This document shows positions 16,653-25,655 of a stretch of 64,000 bases of DNA, piece by piece. Within the stretch, counting starts at the first letter, position 1. The number at the start of each line of letters is the position of its first letter. The notes under the pieces were generated by a model. That model worked only from the letters and a program-made list of their open reading frames with translations. It searched no databases and was not told the origin of the DNA. The DNA is from Curtobacterium sp. MMLR14_010 (GTDB taxonomy: Bacteria > Actinomycetota > Actinomycetes > Actinomycetales > Microbacteriaceae): positions 741,735-805,734 of the forward strand of contig NZ_MJGV01000046.1 in the NCBI RefSeq assembly GCF_001865015.1. Direction: 5' to 3'. Position numbers and translations under genes: made by a program.

Positions 16653-17681
16653 ATGCGATCGATCGTCTACTCCCAGCCCGGTGACTCGTCCGTCCTCTCC
16701 CTCGTCGACCGGGACGTGCAGGAGCCCGGTCCCGGCGAGGTCCGTGTCCGCGTCGTCGTCTCCGGCGTGAACCCGACGGACTGGAAGGCCCGCGCGGGCG
16801 GCACCTACGGCGACGGACTGCCGTTCCCGGAGATCACGCCGAACCAGGACGGCGCCGGTGTCGTCGACGCGGTCGGCCCCGGGGTCGACGAGCTCGCGGT
16901 CGGTGACCGCGTGTGGCTGTACATGGCGGCGGCGTCCCGCCCGACGGGCACGGCGCAGGAGTCCACCGTCGTGCCGGCGTCCCGCGCCGTGCGCCTGCCG
17001 GACGGGGTGTCGTTCGACGTCGGCGCCTCGCTCGGTGTCCCCGCGATGACCGCCCACCGTGCACTGACCACGCACGAGCAGGGCCCTGCGCGCCTGGACC
17101 CCGGCGCGCTCGAGGGCAGGACCGTGCTCGTCGCCGGTGGTGCCGGAGCCGTCGGCCACGCCGCGATCCAGCTCGCCCGGTGGGCCGGCGCGACTGTCAT
17201 CTCGACGATCAGCTCTGACGCGAAGGCCGCGCTCGCCTCGGCCGCCGGGGCGCACCACACCGTCAACTACCGGTCGGACGACGCCACTGGGCAGATCCGC
17301 GCGATCGCGCCCGACGGTGTCGACATCGTCGTCGAGGTGTCGATCCCGCAGAACGCGGCCCTCGTCGCCGACGTCCTGGCGAACCACGGCGTCGTGTCGA
17401 TCTACGCGAACAACGGCGGGGACGAGGCGCCGCTGCCGATCCGCCCGAACATGAGCATCAACGCGCGGTACCAGTTCCTGCTGCTCTACACGATCGGCGA
17501 CGAGGCGCTCTCCGCGGCCGCCGAGGACATCACCGCAGCGCTGCAGGACGACGTGCTCCCCGTGGGCGACGACGCCGGACTGCCGCTGACGCGGTTCGCG
17601 CTCGAGGACACCGCTGCTGCGCACGACGCCGTCGAGCAGGACGCCGTCGGCAAGGTGCTCATCGACGTGCAGGGCGAGTAG
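16653..17681 (+). CDS. Zinc-independent quinone oxidoreductase (MDR superfamily)
   Basis: The 342-residue protein has the medium-chain dehydrogenase/reductase layout: GEVRVRVVVSGVNPTDWKAR, PNQDGAGVVDAVGPGVDELAVGDRVW, and the Rossmann loop VLVAGGAGAVGHAAIQLA at about residue 160, with ISSDAKAALA afterwards. Zinc ligands of alcohol dehydrogenases are absent, so it fits NADPH:quinone reductase (QOR). ATG 16653 begins the conserved MRSIVYSQPG start. Confidence 0.88.
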   Translation: MRSIVYSQPGDSSVLSLVDRDVQEPGPGEVRVRVVVSGVNPTDWKARAGGTYGDGLPFPEITPNQDGAGVVDAVGPGVDELAVGDRVWLYMAAASRPTGTAQESTVVPASRAVRLPDGVSFDVGASLGVPAMTAHRALTTHEQGPARLDPGALEGRTVLVAGGAGAVGHAAIQLARWAGATVISTISSDAKAALASAAGAHHTVNYRSDDATGQIRAIAPDGVDIVVEVSIPQNAALVADVLANHGVVSIYANNGGDEAPLPIRPNMSINARYQFLLLYTIGDEALSAAAEDITAALQDDVLPVGDDAGLPLTRFALEDTAAAHDAVEQDAVGKVLIDVQGE

Positions 17682-17719
17682 GGCGCGGCGCTGGCGCGGC
17701 TCGGGCACTGGCGCGGATC

Positions 17720-17791
17720 GGCGTCGCACAACCGAAGTGGGCTCGAACCAGCGAATTCCGCGGTTCGGTTCGTCTTCGGTGGTGCGACGCC
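17720..17791. terminator. Long two-stage hairpin
   Basis: 17720-17737 pairs with 17774-17791 in 17 of 18 positions; inside it CGAACC/GGTTCG (17744-17749 and 17764-17769) form an inner stem around a GAATTC-containing loop. It lies 39 bp behind the quinone reductase stop and faces the end of the small gene on the other strand, so a shared terminator is the simplest reading. Confidence 0.65.
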
Positions 17792-17885
17792 ACCGGACGC
17801 TGTCCGACGACAGGGACGGCACGCCGCTGCGTCCGCGGCACCCGATGGGCGCTGCGTCCGCGTCAGCCGTGCGGCCGGCGGGCCG

Positions 17886-18062
17886 TCACCGGCGGCGGGT
17901 ACGACCCGTCAACCGAGCACGGGCCGCACGCAGCGCCCGCTCGAGGTTCGCCGCGACCACCCGAGGGTCGTCGTAGTCGGCGTCGGTGGCGTCGACGCGC
18001 CGGTCCGTCGCACGGACCGGGGCGCGGCCGAACGACAGCGGGGTCGGGTGCACGCTCGTCAT
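17886..18062 (-). CDS. Small basic hypothetical protein
   Basis: A 58-residue reading beginning MTSVHPTPLSFGRAPVRATD contains DATDADYDDPRVVAANLERALRAARARL, which looks like a genuine amphipathic helix, and ends in a basic RTRRR tail. Codon bias agrees with coding. No family recognised and the ribosome-binding site is weak; an in-frame ATG 12 codons upstream is possible. Confidence 0.4.
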   Translation of the reverse strand: MTSVHPTPLSFGRAPVRATDRRVDATDADYDDPRVVAANLERALRAARARLTGRTRRR

Positions 18063-18114
18063 GCCGTCAGGGTACGACCGCCGACCGACAGTCGTCACGG
18101 CGACGCGCGAGCGC

Positions 18115-18918
18115 TCAGCGCTGCTGGTGTCGCACGGGGAACGCCAGCGTGCACGCGACGCCGACGTACTGCGCCACGACGCCCACGTTCCGCACGTCGA
18201 GGTCCGTGAACGCGTCCGGCGTCGGGCAGTCCACCGTCAGCATGCCGAACGAGTAGCCCTCGCCCCGGATGACGACGGCCACGTACGAGCGGTACCGCGG
18301 ATCGAAGTCGGGGTCGTCGTCCACCGCGTCGACGTCGGACTCACGGTCCCCCACCACGCGCGGCGGCCCGCCCTGCAGCACCCAGTCGAGGTTCCGGTCC
18401 CCGTACGGCGTCCCCGCGCGGAACACCCCCGCGGTGTCGCCGGCGCCGCCGTGCCCGATGGGCTCGAGGGCGTCGAGCGACGGCGCGAGCAGGTACACGT
18501 TCGCGCGGACGTCCGGGACGTGCGGGAGCAGGTAGAAGGCCAGGGCTGCCGCTGCCCGGTCGGCGAAGGCCCCGAGCTCGGAGCGCCGGGTGGCGTGGTC
18601 GTGCACCGCGAACCGGGTCAGCCGCGTGGCGATCTGGCCGAAGCCGTACTGCACGGCGACCTCGTACGCGGCGAGCGCGGTGGCCCCGGCGTCCTCAGCG
18701 CGACGGCGGGCGTCCGCGGTGCGCCGTGCCCGGAGCGCCTGCCACACGACGACCCCGACGAACACGGCGAGCGCGACGATGACGAGCACGGCTTTGCTCA
18801 CCGGGACGCCGACGAGGTTCGGCACCTGGAACACGGCGGTCGGCAGGGCGGCGGCGACGACGGGCAGCACGACGTCCCCGTACCGACGGCTGCTCGTTCG
18901 CTCGTTCCCCTGACCCAC
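18115..18918 (-). CDS. Membrane-anchored GAF-like domain protein
   Basis: The protein begins with two hydrophobic stretches (PVVAAALPTAVFQVPNLVGV and KAVLVIVALAVFVGVVVWQA), then a basic RRTADARRRAEDAG linker. A C-terminal domain of about 180 residues follows with VRANVYLLAPSLDALEPIG, YVAVVIRGEGYSFGMLTVDC and DLDVRNVGVVAQYVGVAC, the strand-helix pattern of GAF sensor domains. No output domain (kinase, cyclase, helix-turn-helix) follows, so it may act through a partner. The start is uncertain: GTG 18918 is given; an in-frame ATG at 19020 would overlap the promoter of the patatin gene. Confidence 0.6.
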   Translation of the reverse strand: MGQGNERTSSRRYGDVVLPVVAAALPTAVFQVPNLVGVPVSKAVLVIVALAVFVGVVVWQALRARRTADARRRAEDAGATALAAYEVAVQYGFGQIATRLTRFAVHDHATRRSELGAFADRAAAALAFYLLPHVPDVRANVYLLAPSLDALEPIGHGGAGDTAGVFRAGTPYGDRNLDWVLQGGPPRVVGDRESDVDAVDDDPDFDPRYRSYVAVVIRGEGYSFGMLTVDCPTPDAFTDLDVRNVGVVAQYVGVACTLAFPVRHQQR

Positions 18919-19025
18919 GCCACGACGGTACGGCCGACCACCGACTCCCCTGTCGGTCCGCTCCGGTGTCCGGACGCACCGCTGTCCGCGCACCGCGCGC
19001 ACCGCGGAGTTGGTAAGCATGGTGC

Positions 19026-19898
19026 ATGAGCCAACTCGTACCGCCCAACGCCGGATCCCGAGCGATCGTCCTCGGCGGTGGTGGGGTCGCCGGCATCGCG
19101 TGGGAGCTCGGTGTCCTCGCGACGCTCGAGGACGCGGGCGTCGACCTCGGTGCCGCTGACCTGGTGGTGGGCACCAGCGCCGGCAGCGTCGTCGGCACGT
19201 TCGTCCGGCACGGCGGCGTGCAGGCCGCGTTCGAGCAGCAGATCTCCCCGCTCCCCACCACGTACGAAGAGCCGGGCGTGATCGACGCCGAGGGCATGCA
19301 GCGCGCGTTCGAACAGGCCCTCGCCGGCATGACCTCGGAGCAGGACGGCCGTGCGCGGCTCGGGCAGGCGGCGCTCCGCGTCACGTCCGGGCAGACGGAC
19401 GACCAGCGCGTCGCGACCTTCGGCGAGACCCTGCCGTCGTCCGAGTGGCCGGACCGGCCCTTCGCGGTCACGACGGTCGACGCCACCGACGGCACCTTCC
19501 GCGTGCTCACCGCTGCGGACGGCATCCCGCTCCCCCGCGCGGTCGCGTCGAGCTGCTCCGTCCCCCTCGTCTGGTCGCCGGTCATGATCGATGGCCGCCC
19601 CTACGTCGACGGGGGTGTCCGGTCCGGCACGAACGCCGACGTCGCCGCGGGGCACGAGCGTGTGCTGGTCATCGCGTGCGGTCCCGAGGCCCCGTCACCG
19701 CTCGGTCCGTGGCTCGACGAGGCCGTCGAGACCCTGCGTGCCGCGGGTTCGAGCGTCGAGGTCGTCGTCGCGGACAGCGCGTCGCAGCAGGCCTTCGGCA
19801 CGAACTCGCTCTCCCTGTCCACGCAGCGCCCGGCGGCGGAGGCCGGTCGGGCCCAGGCGTCGGCCATCGCCGAGCGCATCGCGGAGTTCTGGGCCTGA
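19026..19898 (+). CDS. Patatin-like phospholipase
   Basis: The 290-residue protein has the patatin dyad: VLGGGGVAGIAWELGVL forms the oxyanion hole, VVGTSAGSVVGT the nucleophile elbow (GTSAG, Ser at about 51), and VDGGVRSGTNADVA the catalytic DGG motif at about 198. Such enzymes hydrolyse acyl esters of phospholipids. There is no signal peptide, so action at the inner membrane face is likely. Divergent from the GAF protein. Confidence 0.9.
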   Translation: MSQLVPPNAGSRAIVLGGGGVAGIAWELGVLATLEDAGVDLGAADLVVGTSAGSVVGTFVRHGGVQAAFEQQISPLPTTYEEPGVIDAEGMQRAFEQALAGMTSEQDGRARLGQAALRVTSGQTDDQRVATFGETLPSSEWPDRPFAVTTVDATDGTFRVLTAADGIPLPRAVASSCSVPLVWSPVMIDGRPYVDGGVRSGTNADVAAGHERVLVIACGPEAPSPLGPWLDEAVETLRAAGSSVEVVVADSASQQAFGTNSLSLSTQRPAAEAGRAQASAIAERIAEFWA

Positions 19899-19963
19899 CC
19901 GAGTTGTCCACAGTCTCGTCGCCAACCGAACGGAGCGTCGGGGTGCGCCGCTAGCGTGGTGGC

Positions 19964-22069
19964 ATGACGACGGCGTTCTCTGACCTCGACCAGTACCTCG
20001 CACTCCCACGGGTGGACGGCATCGCCCTCAGCCCGGACGGCACCCGTGTCGCGCTGACGGTGAGCACACTCGACCCGGACGGTACCGGCTACCGCCGTGC
20101 GGTCTGGTCCGTGCCGGCAGTCGGCGACGGCACGCCCGTCCGTCTGACTAGGAGCGCGAAGGGCGAGTCCGGCACGGCCTTCACCCGGAACGGTGACCTG
20201 CTGTTCGTCTCGGGCCGCCCGGACGCCGACGGCGGCGCCGACGACACCGCGCAGCTCTGGCTGTTGCCGGCTGGTGGGGGCGAGGCACGCCCGGTGACGC
20301 GTCTGGCCGGAGGCACGGGTGGCGTCCTCGCGACGGCCAGCGCCGCCGACGTGGTCGCCGTCACCGCAGACCTGCTGCCGACGCCCGCCACTGGAGAGCG
20401 CGTCGGCGTCGTGACGCGGGACGCCGCGCTGCGGAAGCGCCGCGACGACAAGAAGGTCAGCGCGATCCTGCACGAGTCGTACCCGGTGCGGTACTGGGAC
20501 CACGACCTCGGCCCCGACCAGACCCACGTGCTCGGCATCGACCTCGGCGACCTGACGGATCCGACCGCCCTCGAACCGGCCACGGGCGTCACGACCGCGG
20601 CGAGTGCGGCCGAGTCGACTGAGGACCGTGCCGTGTCCTACCCGGCACACCTGCCGACGCCGGTCGACCTCACGCCGCAGCCCGGTCGCGCCCTCGACCA
20701 CGTGTCCGGGGCCCTCACCCCGGACGGCTCCACCCTCGTCGCCGCGGTCGGTGTGCCCGAGGTCCGGGGACACCGCTCCGTGCTCGTCGCCATCGACGTC
20801 GCCACCGCTGAGCGCACCGTGCTGTTCGACGACCCCGACGTCGACCACGAACTCCCGACGATCTCGCACGACGGCACCACGATCGCCTGGGTGCGCACGG
20901 TCCGGTCGACGCCGGCCGGTGCGAACCAGCAGGAGGTCTGGGTGGCCTCGGTCGACGGTTCGGGTGCGCGCCGCATCGCGACCGAGTGGGATCGCTGGCC
21001 GAACGAGCTCGTCTTCGAGCACGGCGACGGCGCGCTCCTCGCGACCGCCGACCAGGACGGGCGCGCACCGGTCTTCCGGCTGCCGCTCGACGGCGCAGCC
21101 GTCGAACAGCTCACGCACGACGACTGGGCGTACTCGGGTCTCCGCGTCGCCGACGCGACGGGTGTGGTCGTCGCGCTCCGAGCCTCCTGGGCGGCGCCGT
21201 TGCACCCCGTCCGGATCGACGCGGACGGCACCGTGACCCCGCTGGCGACGCCCGCCGCCCTCCCGGCCGTTCCCGGCCGGCTGGAGGAAGTGGACACGAC
21301 CGCCGCCGACGGGGCACGCGTGCGCGGGTGGCTCGTCCTGCCCGAGGGCGACGGGCCGCACCCGCTGCTGCTCTGGATCCACGGCGGACCGCTGAACTCC
21401 TGGAACCAGTGGTCGTGGCGGTGGAACCCGATGCTCGCCGCGGCGCGCGGGTACGCGGTGCTGCTGCCGGACCCCGCGCTGTCGACCGGCTACGGCCTCG
21501 ACTTCGTCAACCGCGGGTGGAACGCCTGGGGGCAGGCGCCCTACACGGACCTGATGGCGATCACCGACACCGTCGTCGCCAGGTCGGACATCGACGAGAC
21601 CCGCACGGCGGCGCTCGGCGGGTCCTTCGGCGGCTACATGGCGAACTGGGTCGCCGGGCACACCGACCGCTTCCGGGCGGTCGTGACACACGCCAGCCTC
21701 TGGGCGCTCGAGCAGTTCAACGGCACGACCGACTCCTCGGACTACTGGCAGTCGATCTTCGACGCGGACGGCATGCACGAGAACGACCCGCACCGCTTCG
21801 TCGAGGACATCGTCACCCCGATGCTGGTCATCCACGGGGACAAGGACTACCGGGTGCCGATCGGCGAGGGGCTCCGGCTGTGGTCAGAGCTCGCGGAACA
21901 CCACGCTGGGCCGGACGGCACGATGGCGCACCGGTTCCTGCTCTTCCCGGACGAGAACCACTGGATCCTCAAGCCCCAGCACGCGTCCGTCTGGTACCAG
22001 ACGGTGTTCGCGTTCCTGGCGCAGCACGTGCTCGACGAGCCGTGGGAGCGACCCGAGCTGCTCGGGTGA
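19964..22069 (+). CDS. S9-family prolyl-oligopeptidase-type serine peptidase
   Basis: The 701-residue protein has an N-terminal beta-propeller of TolB-like blades (for example GIALSPDGTRVALTVS near the start and LPTISHDGTTIAWV near 295). Residues about 440-690 form the alpha/beta-hydrolase. Catalytic Ser is in GGSFGGYMAN (about 554), Asp in HGDKDYRVP (about 628) and His in PDENHW (about 666). Family members cleave short peptides, often after proline or from the N-terminus; there is no signal peptide, so it acts in the cytoplasm. It ends 20 bp before the convergent acyl-CoA dehydrogenase. Confidence 0.93.
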   Translation: MTTAFSDLDQYLALPRVDGIALSPDGTRVALTVSTLDPDGTGYRRAVWSVPAVGDGTPVRLTRSAKGESGTAFTRNGDLLFVSGRPDADGGADDTAQLWLLPAGGGEARPVTRLAGGTGGVLATASAADVVAVTADLLPTPATGERVGVVTRDAALRKRRDDKKVSAILHESYPVRYWDHDLGPDQTHVLGIDLGDLTDPTALEPATGVTTAASAAESTEDRAVSYPAHLPTPVDLTPQPGRALDHVSGALTPDGSTLVAAVGVPEVRGHRSVLVAIDVATAERTVLFDDPDVDHELPTISHDGTTIAWVRTVRSTPAGANQQEVWVASVDGSGARRIATEWDRWPNELVFEHGDGALLATADQDGRAPVFRLPLDGAAVEQLTHDDWAYSGLRVADATGVVVALRASWAAPLHPVRIDADGTVTPLATPAALPAVPGRLEEVDTTAADGARVRGWLVLPEGDGPHPLLLWIHGGPLNSWNQWSWRWNPMLAAARGYAVLLPDPALSTGYGLDFVNRGWNAWGQAPYTDLMAITDTVVARSDIDETRTAALGGSFGGYMANWVAGHTDRFRAVVTHASLWALEQFNGTTDSSDYWQSIFDADGMHENDPHRFVEDIVTPMLVIHGDKDYRVPIGEGLRLWSELAEHHAGPDGTMAHRFLLFPDENHWILKPQHASVWYQTVFAFLAQHVLDEPWERPELLG

Positions 22070-22088
22070 CCGGCCGGTCGGGCTGCGT

Positions 22089-23282
22089 TCAGACGAACGC
22101 GGCCTGACCGGTGATGGCCCGCCCGACGATCAGGGTGTTGACCTCACGGGTGCCCTCGTACGAGTAGATGGCCTCGGCATCGGCGAAGAACCGGGCGACG
22201 CCCTTGTCGAGCACGATGCCGTTGCCGCCCTGCACCTCACGGCACCAGGCGACGGTCTCGCGCATCTTCGACGTGGCGAACGCCTTCGCCATCGCGGAGT
22301 GCTCGTCCGCGCCGACGCCGGCGTCCTGCATCGCCGAGGCCTGCGTGCACAGGGCGATGGACGCGGTGATGTTCGCCAGGGACTTCACGAGGAGGTCCTG
22401 CACGAGCTGGTGTGCGGCGATGGGCTTGCCGAACTGGATGCGCTCGCGGGCGTAGGCCAGGGCGGCGTCGTACGCACCGACCGCGATGCCGATGGCCTGC
22501 CAGGCGACCTCGGTCCGGGTCAGGCGGAGCACCTCGGCCGTCGTGCGGAACGACGTCGCCCGCTGCAGCCGCCGGCTCTCGGGCACGCGCACACCGGTCA
22601 TCACGATGTCGGCGTTCTGCACACCGCGCAGCGCGATCTTGTCCTCGATCTTCGTCGCGGTGAAGCCGGGGGTGTCCGTCGTGACGAGGAAGCCCTTGAC
22701 CTGGTCGTCGGCGACGTCCTTGGCCCAGATGACGACGACGTCGGCGAAGGTGGCATTGCCGATCCAGCGCTTCTCGCCGTCGAGGACCCACCCGTCGCCG
22801 TCACGGCGGGCGGTGGTGCGGAGGCCCCGCGCCGAGTCGCTGCCGGAGTACGGCTCCGTCAGGCCGAAGGCGCCGATGAGCTCCCCGGTCGCCATCCGGG
22901 GCAGCCACTCCTGCTGCTGCTCGTCGCTGCCGGCGACCGCGATCGAGTTCATCGCCAGGCCGGACTGCACACCGATGAACGTCGCGACGCTGGCGTCGAT
23001 GCGTCCGAGCTCGAGAGCCGCCCACCCGCGGTAGACGGCGGAGTTCTCGAACTCGCGCACGAGCGGGATGCCGGGGCCGTACATGCCGAGGTCGGCCAGC
23101 GGCTTGATGACCTGCATCGGGAACTCGGCACGGGCCCAGTACGCGTCGGCGATCGGGGCGACCTCGCGCTCCAGGTACTCCCGCAGGCGCCCGAGCGACT
23201 CGCGCTCACGCTCCGTCAACTGCAGTGCGAACCCGTAGAAGTCCGACTCGAGCAGGGAGGGCAGGGACACCGACGTTGACAT
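22089..23282 (-). CDS. Acyl-CoA dehydrogenase
   Basis: The 397-residue flavoenzyme shows GAFGLTEPYSGSDSARGLRT and WVLDGEKRWIGNATFAD (FAD/substrate loops), RERIQFGKPIAAHQLVQ and REVQGGNGIVLD, and the YSYEGTREVNTLIVGRAITG ending. The glutamate in YEGT is the catalytic base in short-chain and glutaryl-CoA-type members, to which this is most similar by motif spelling. It oxidises acyl-CoA thioesters at C2-C3. Divergent from the TetR regulator with 45 bp between starts; the regulator probably controls both directions. Confidence 0.92.
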   Translation of the reverse strand: MSTSVSLPSLLESDFYGFALQLTERERESLGRLREYLEREVAPIADAYWARAEFPMQVIKPLADLGMYGPGIPLVREFENSAVYRGWAALELGRIDASVATFIGVQSGLAMNSIAVAGSDEQQQEWLPRMATGELIGAFGLTEPYSGSDSARGLRTTARRDGDGWVLDGEKRWIGNATFADVVVIWAKDVADDQVKGFLVTTDTPGFTATKIEDKIALRGVQNADIVMTGVRVPESRRLQRATSFRTTAEVLRLTRTEVAWQAIGIAVGAYDAALAYARERIQFGKPIAAHQLVQDLLVKSLANITASIALCTQASAMQDAGVGADEHSAMAKAFATSKMRETVAWCREVQGGNGIVLDKGVARFFADAEAIYSYEGTREVNTLIVGRAITGQAAFV

Positions 23283-23327
23283 GAGACCAACGATGCATCA
23301 TTCTCGGAAACGTTGCAAGGGAGATTC

Positions 23328-23909
23328 GTGTACACGTCGGAAACCGCGCTGCGCGCCTTCCGGGAGGCTCGCCACACCTTCATCGCCGGGTCCAGGATCG
23401 ACATGGGCGCGTTGGCCACCTCCCTCGGCGTCGACCGGACGTCCCTGTTCCGGTGGGTGGGCAACCGGGACCGACTGTTGTCCGAGGTGCTGTGGTCACT
23501 GGCAGTGCCGACGCTCGACGCCGCCCGCCGCGACGCCGCCCCGTCGGGAGCAGCCCGGATCGTCGACGTCCTCGACCAGTTCACGGCGGACCTCATCCAG
23601 GCGCCCTACTTCCGGCGCTTCCTGACCCGCGAGCCGGCCCGGGCACTCCGGCTGCTCACGACGACCGAGAGCGACGTGCAGAGCCGGTTCGTGCACGCCG
23701 TCACCGAGCTCGTCGCGGTCGAGGAACGCTCGGGCGAGTTCGACCCCGTACCGTTGTCGGCCGAGGAACTCGCTCGCCTGCTCGTCCGGATCTCGGAGTC
23801 GTTCACGTACGCCGACCTGATCTCCGGTGAGACGCCAGACCCCCTGCGGGCACGGACGACGTTCGAGTACGTCCTCCGCCCCAGCACACCCTCGATCGGA
23901 GACCGATGA
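23328..23909 (+). CDS. TetR/AcrR-type regulator, QsdR-like
   Basis: The 193-residue protein begins YTSETALRAFREARHTFIAG, then RIDMGALATSLGVDRTSLFRWVGNRDRLLSEVLW, the helix-turn-helix of TetR proteins in the spelling seen in QsdR-like regulators. GTG 23328 is preferred because GGGAG stands a few bases before it; a TTG five codons upstream is possible. It overlaps the thioesterase gene by 4 bp (ATGA) and is divergent from an acyl-CoA dehydrogenase, so an acyl-CoA or acyl-derived ligand is plausible. The 45-bp gap contains the palindrome GATGCATC (23292-23299), a candidate operator. Confidence 0.85.
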   Translation: MYTSETALRAFREARHTFIAGSRIDMGALATSLGVDRTSLFRWVGNRDRLLSEVLWSLAVPTLDAARRDAAPSGAARIVDVLDQFTADLIQAPYFRRFLTREPARALRLLTTTESDVQSRFVHAVTELVAVEERSGEFDPVPLSAEELARLLVRISESFTYADLISGETPDPLRARTTFEYVLRPSTPSIGDR

Positions 23910-24337
23910 CCATCGACGAGTACCCGTTCCGCCGCACCTACCCCACGCGCTGGAACGACAACGACATGTTCGGGCACGTCAACAACACGATCTACTACAG
24001 CGCGATGGACAACGCGTCCACGTACTGGTTCCGCGAGCAGGCCGGCCTCGACCCCTTCTCGTCCACGTGGATCGCCGTGCTGGTCACCTCGAGCTGCCGC
24101 TTCGTCGAGTCCGCCGTGTGGCCGGACGTCATCGAGGTCGGGATGCGCTCGAAGCACCTCGGCACCACGAGCCTGTCGTGGGAGTTCGGCCTGTTCCGAC
24201 AGTCGGACGGGGTGCTGCTCGCGACGGGCGAGTTCGTGCACGTCATCATCGACCGCGAGGGCTCCCGGCGGCCGATGCCCCTGCCGGCGGAGCTCCGCGA
24301 CCTCGTCACGTCGACGATGGTCGCGAGCGCCGCTTGA
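23906..24337 (+). CDS. Acyl-CoA thioesterase (4HBT hot-dog fold)
   Basis: The 143-residue protein contains PTRWNDNDMFGHVNNTIYYS, the hallmark of YbgC/4-hydroxybenzoyl-CoA-thioesterase-like hot-dog enzymes (catalytic Asp and HVNN). It then shows SCRFVESAVWPDVIEVGMRS and LGTTSLSWEFGLFR strands. It hydrolyses acyl-CoA esters. Coupled with the TetR gene by a 4-bp overlap, it forms one functional group with the divergent acyl-CoA dehydrogenase. Confidence 0.92.
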   Translation: MTIDEYPFRRTYPTRWNDNDMFGHVNNTIYYSAMDNASTYWFREQAGLDPFSSTWIAVLVTSSCRFVESAVWPDVIEVGMRSKHLGTTSLSWEFGLFRQSDGVLLATGEFVHVIIDREGSRRPMPLPAELRDLVTSTMVASAA

Positions 24338-24346
24338 GGGACCGCG

Positions 24347-24787
24347 TCAGCTGCTGAGGGCCGCCAGCTCGAGGTTGATGTCGTCGGGGTCCTGCACGGA
24401 CAGGATCGTCATGCCCGCGTCGCCGAGGTCGGTCACCTCACCGTGCTCCACACCCGCGGCGTCGAGTCGTGCGGCCGCCTGGTGCAGCTCGTCGACGCTG
24501 CCGACCACGAAGCTGACGTGGTCGAGCCCGACGGTGTCCGGGTCGAAACGCTGACCCGCGGGAGCGACCGGCCGCAGCCCGAAGACCTGGTCGCCGAGCC
24601 GGAACACGCAGCCACCGTAGAAGCGCGCGCGGTCCTCGCGGACACCGGGCTCGTCGACCTGGTCGCTGAAGTCGATCGCCGGGTCGGTCCCGAGCAGCTG
24701 CTGGTAGAACGCCTTGCTCCGGTGGATGTCCGTCACGGTGACGCGGACATGGGCCAGGGCGGTCGGGTGTGCGAAGGACTCGGTCAT
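24347..24787 (-). CDS. VOC-family (glyoxalase/dioxygenase-like) protein
   Basis: The 146-residue protein begins ALAHVRVTVTDIHRSKAFYQQLLG, with GLDHVSFVVGSVDELHQAA in the middle and MTILSVQDPDDINLELAAL at the end. The metal-ligand pattern (H near residue 12, H near 83, E near 140) fits a paired beta-alpha-beta-beta-beta VOC fold. Substrate unknown. ATG 24787 has GAGGAG 8 nt upstream. Convergent with the thioesterase gene (9 bp between stops). Confidence 0.88.
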   Translation of the reverse strand: MTESFAHPTALAHVRVTVTDIHRSKAFYQQLLGTDPAIDFSDQVDEPGVREDRARFYGGCVFRLGDQVFGLRPVAPAGQRFDPDTVGLDHVSFVVGSVDELHQAAARLDAAGVEHGEVTDLGDAGMTILSVQDPDDINLELAALSS

Positions 24788-24935
24788 GGTGGTGCTCCTC
24801 GGGAGGTCGGTCGGCGTCGACTCCGACGCCTTCCACGACGCAACGCCCCGCGCCTGGGGACCCGCAGGGCGCCGCGCGGAGACCGGACACCGCAGCGCCG
24901 TCCGCGTGAGCGGGAGACGGCCGCTGACTCGACTT

Positions 24936-24989
24936 GATGACGGACTGGAGGCCCGGTACCAGCTGGTACCGGGCCTCCCGTCCGTCATC
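24936..24989. terminator. 25-bp stem hairpin after the ABC operon
   Basis: 24936-24960 pairs with 24965-24989 in 24 of 25 positions around a 4-nt loop. It lies just beyond the stop of the ABC permease and most likely ends that operon. Confidence 0.8.
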
Positions 24990-25007
24990 GGCGCGCGTTC
25001 GGGACCG

Positions 25008-25655
25008 TCACAGCGCGCGACGCCGGTAGCGGCTGACGGAGACGGCGGCGGAGCCGGCGAGCAGGGCGAGTCCCAGCAGGACCGCGAGCCCCTCCGCCGC
25101 GGCGAGCGGGACGGTCGCCACGCGGATCTCGGTGACGTGGTCGAGCAGTCCGGAGTTCGACATCAGCCAGGCCGCAGCCACGAGCACGGCCAGTGGCAGG
25201 TACATCATCGGCCGCGCTCGGGTGAACCCGACGCTGAAGAAGAACGGCACCTGGACGGCGAGCGCGACGGACACGGCCAGGAACCCGACGGCGTGCGCCA
25301 GCACGAACGCGCCGCCGTCGAACGGGGTGCCACGGACGCCGGCTCCCACCAGGCTGACGACGGAGGCGATCGCGGCGGCCGCGAGGTAGAGCACCACGAG
25401 CGTGACGTAGCGGCCGACGACGACGTGACGCCGGGTGACCGGCAACGTCGCGTACAGCGTGTCGAGGCGTCCCCGTTCATCGGCGAGGAAGGGCCCGGAC
25501 GCCGTCAGCGAGCCCACCGCGACCGCACCGACGACGGCGAAGGCGGGCAGCGGGAAGACGATCGCGATGACGGCGACGAACGCGAACGGGGCGAGGACGC
25601 GGGTCCCCTGCCCGAACGTGTTGCGGAGGTCGAAGCGTGCGAAGGTGCCGATCAT
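25008..25655 (-). CDS. ABC-2 type transporter permease
   Basis: The 215-residue protein has six hydrophobic segments (for example LAPFAFVAVIAIVFPLPAFA, LVVLYLAAAAIASVVSLVGA and PLAAAEGLAVLLGLALLAGS) and FLADERGRLDTLYATLPVTRRHVVVGRYV, the cytoplasmic coupling segment typical of ABC-2 permeases. It is the last gene of a four-gene operon, overlapping the ATPase gene by 4 bp (ATGA). Substrate unknown; GntR-linked ABC pairs often give resistance to cell-wall antibiotics. Confidence 0.88.
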   Translation of the reverse strand: MIGTFARFDLRNTFGQGTRVLAPFAFVAVIAIVFPLPAFAVVGAVAVGSLTASGPFLADERGRLDTLYATLPVTRRHVVVGRYVTLVVLYLAAAAIASVVSLVGAGVRGTPFDGGAFVLAHAVGFLAVSVALAVQVPFFFSVGFTRARPMMYLPLAVLVAAAWLMSNSGLLDHVTEIRVATVPLAAAEGLAVLLGLALLAGSAAVSVSRYRRRAL

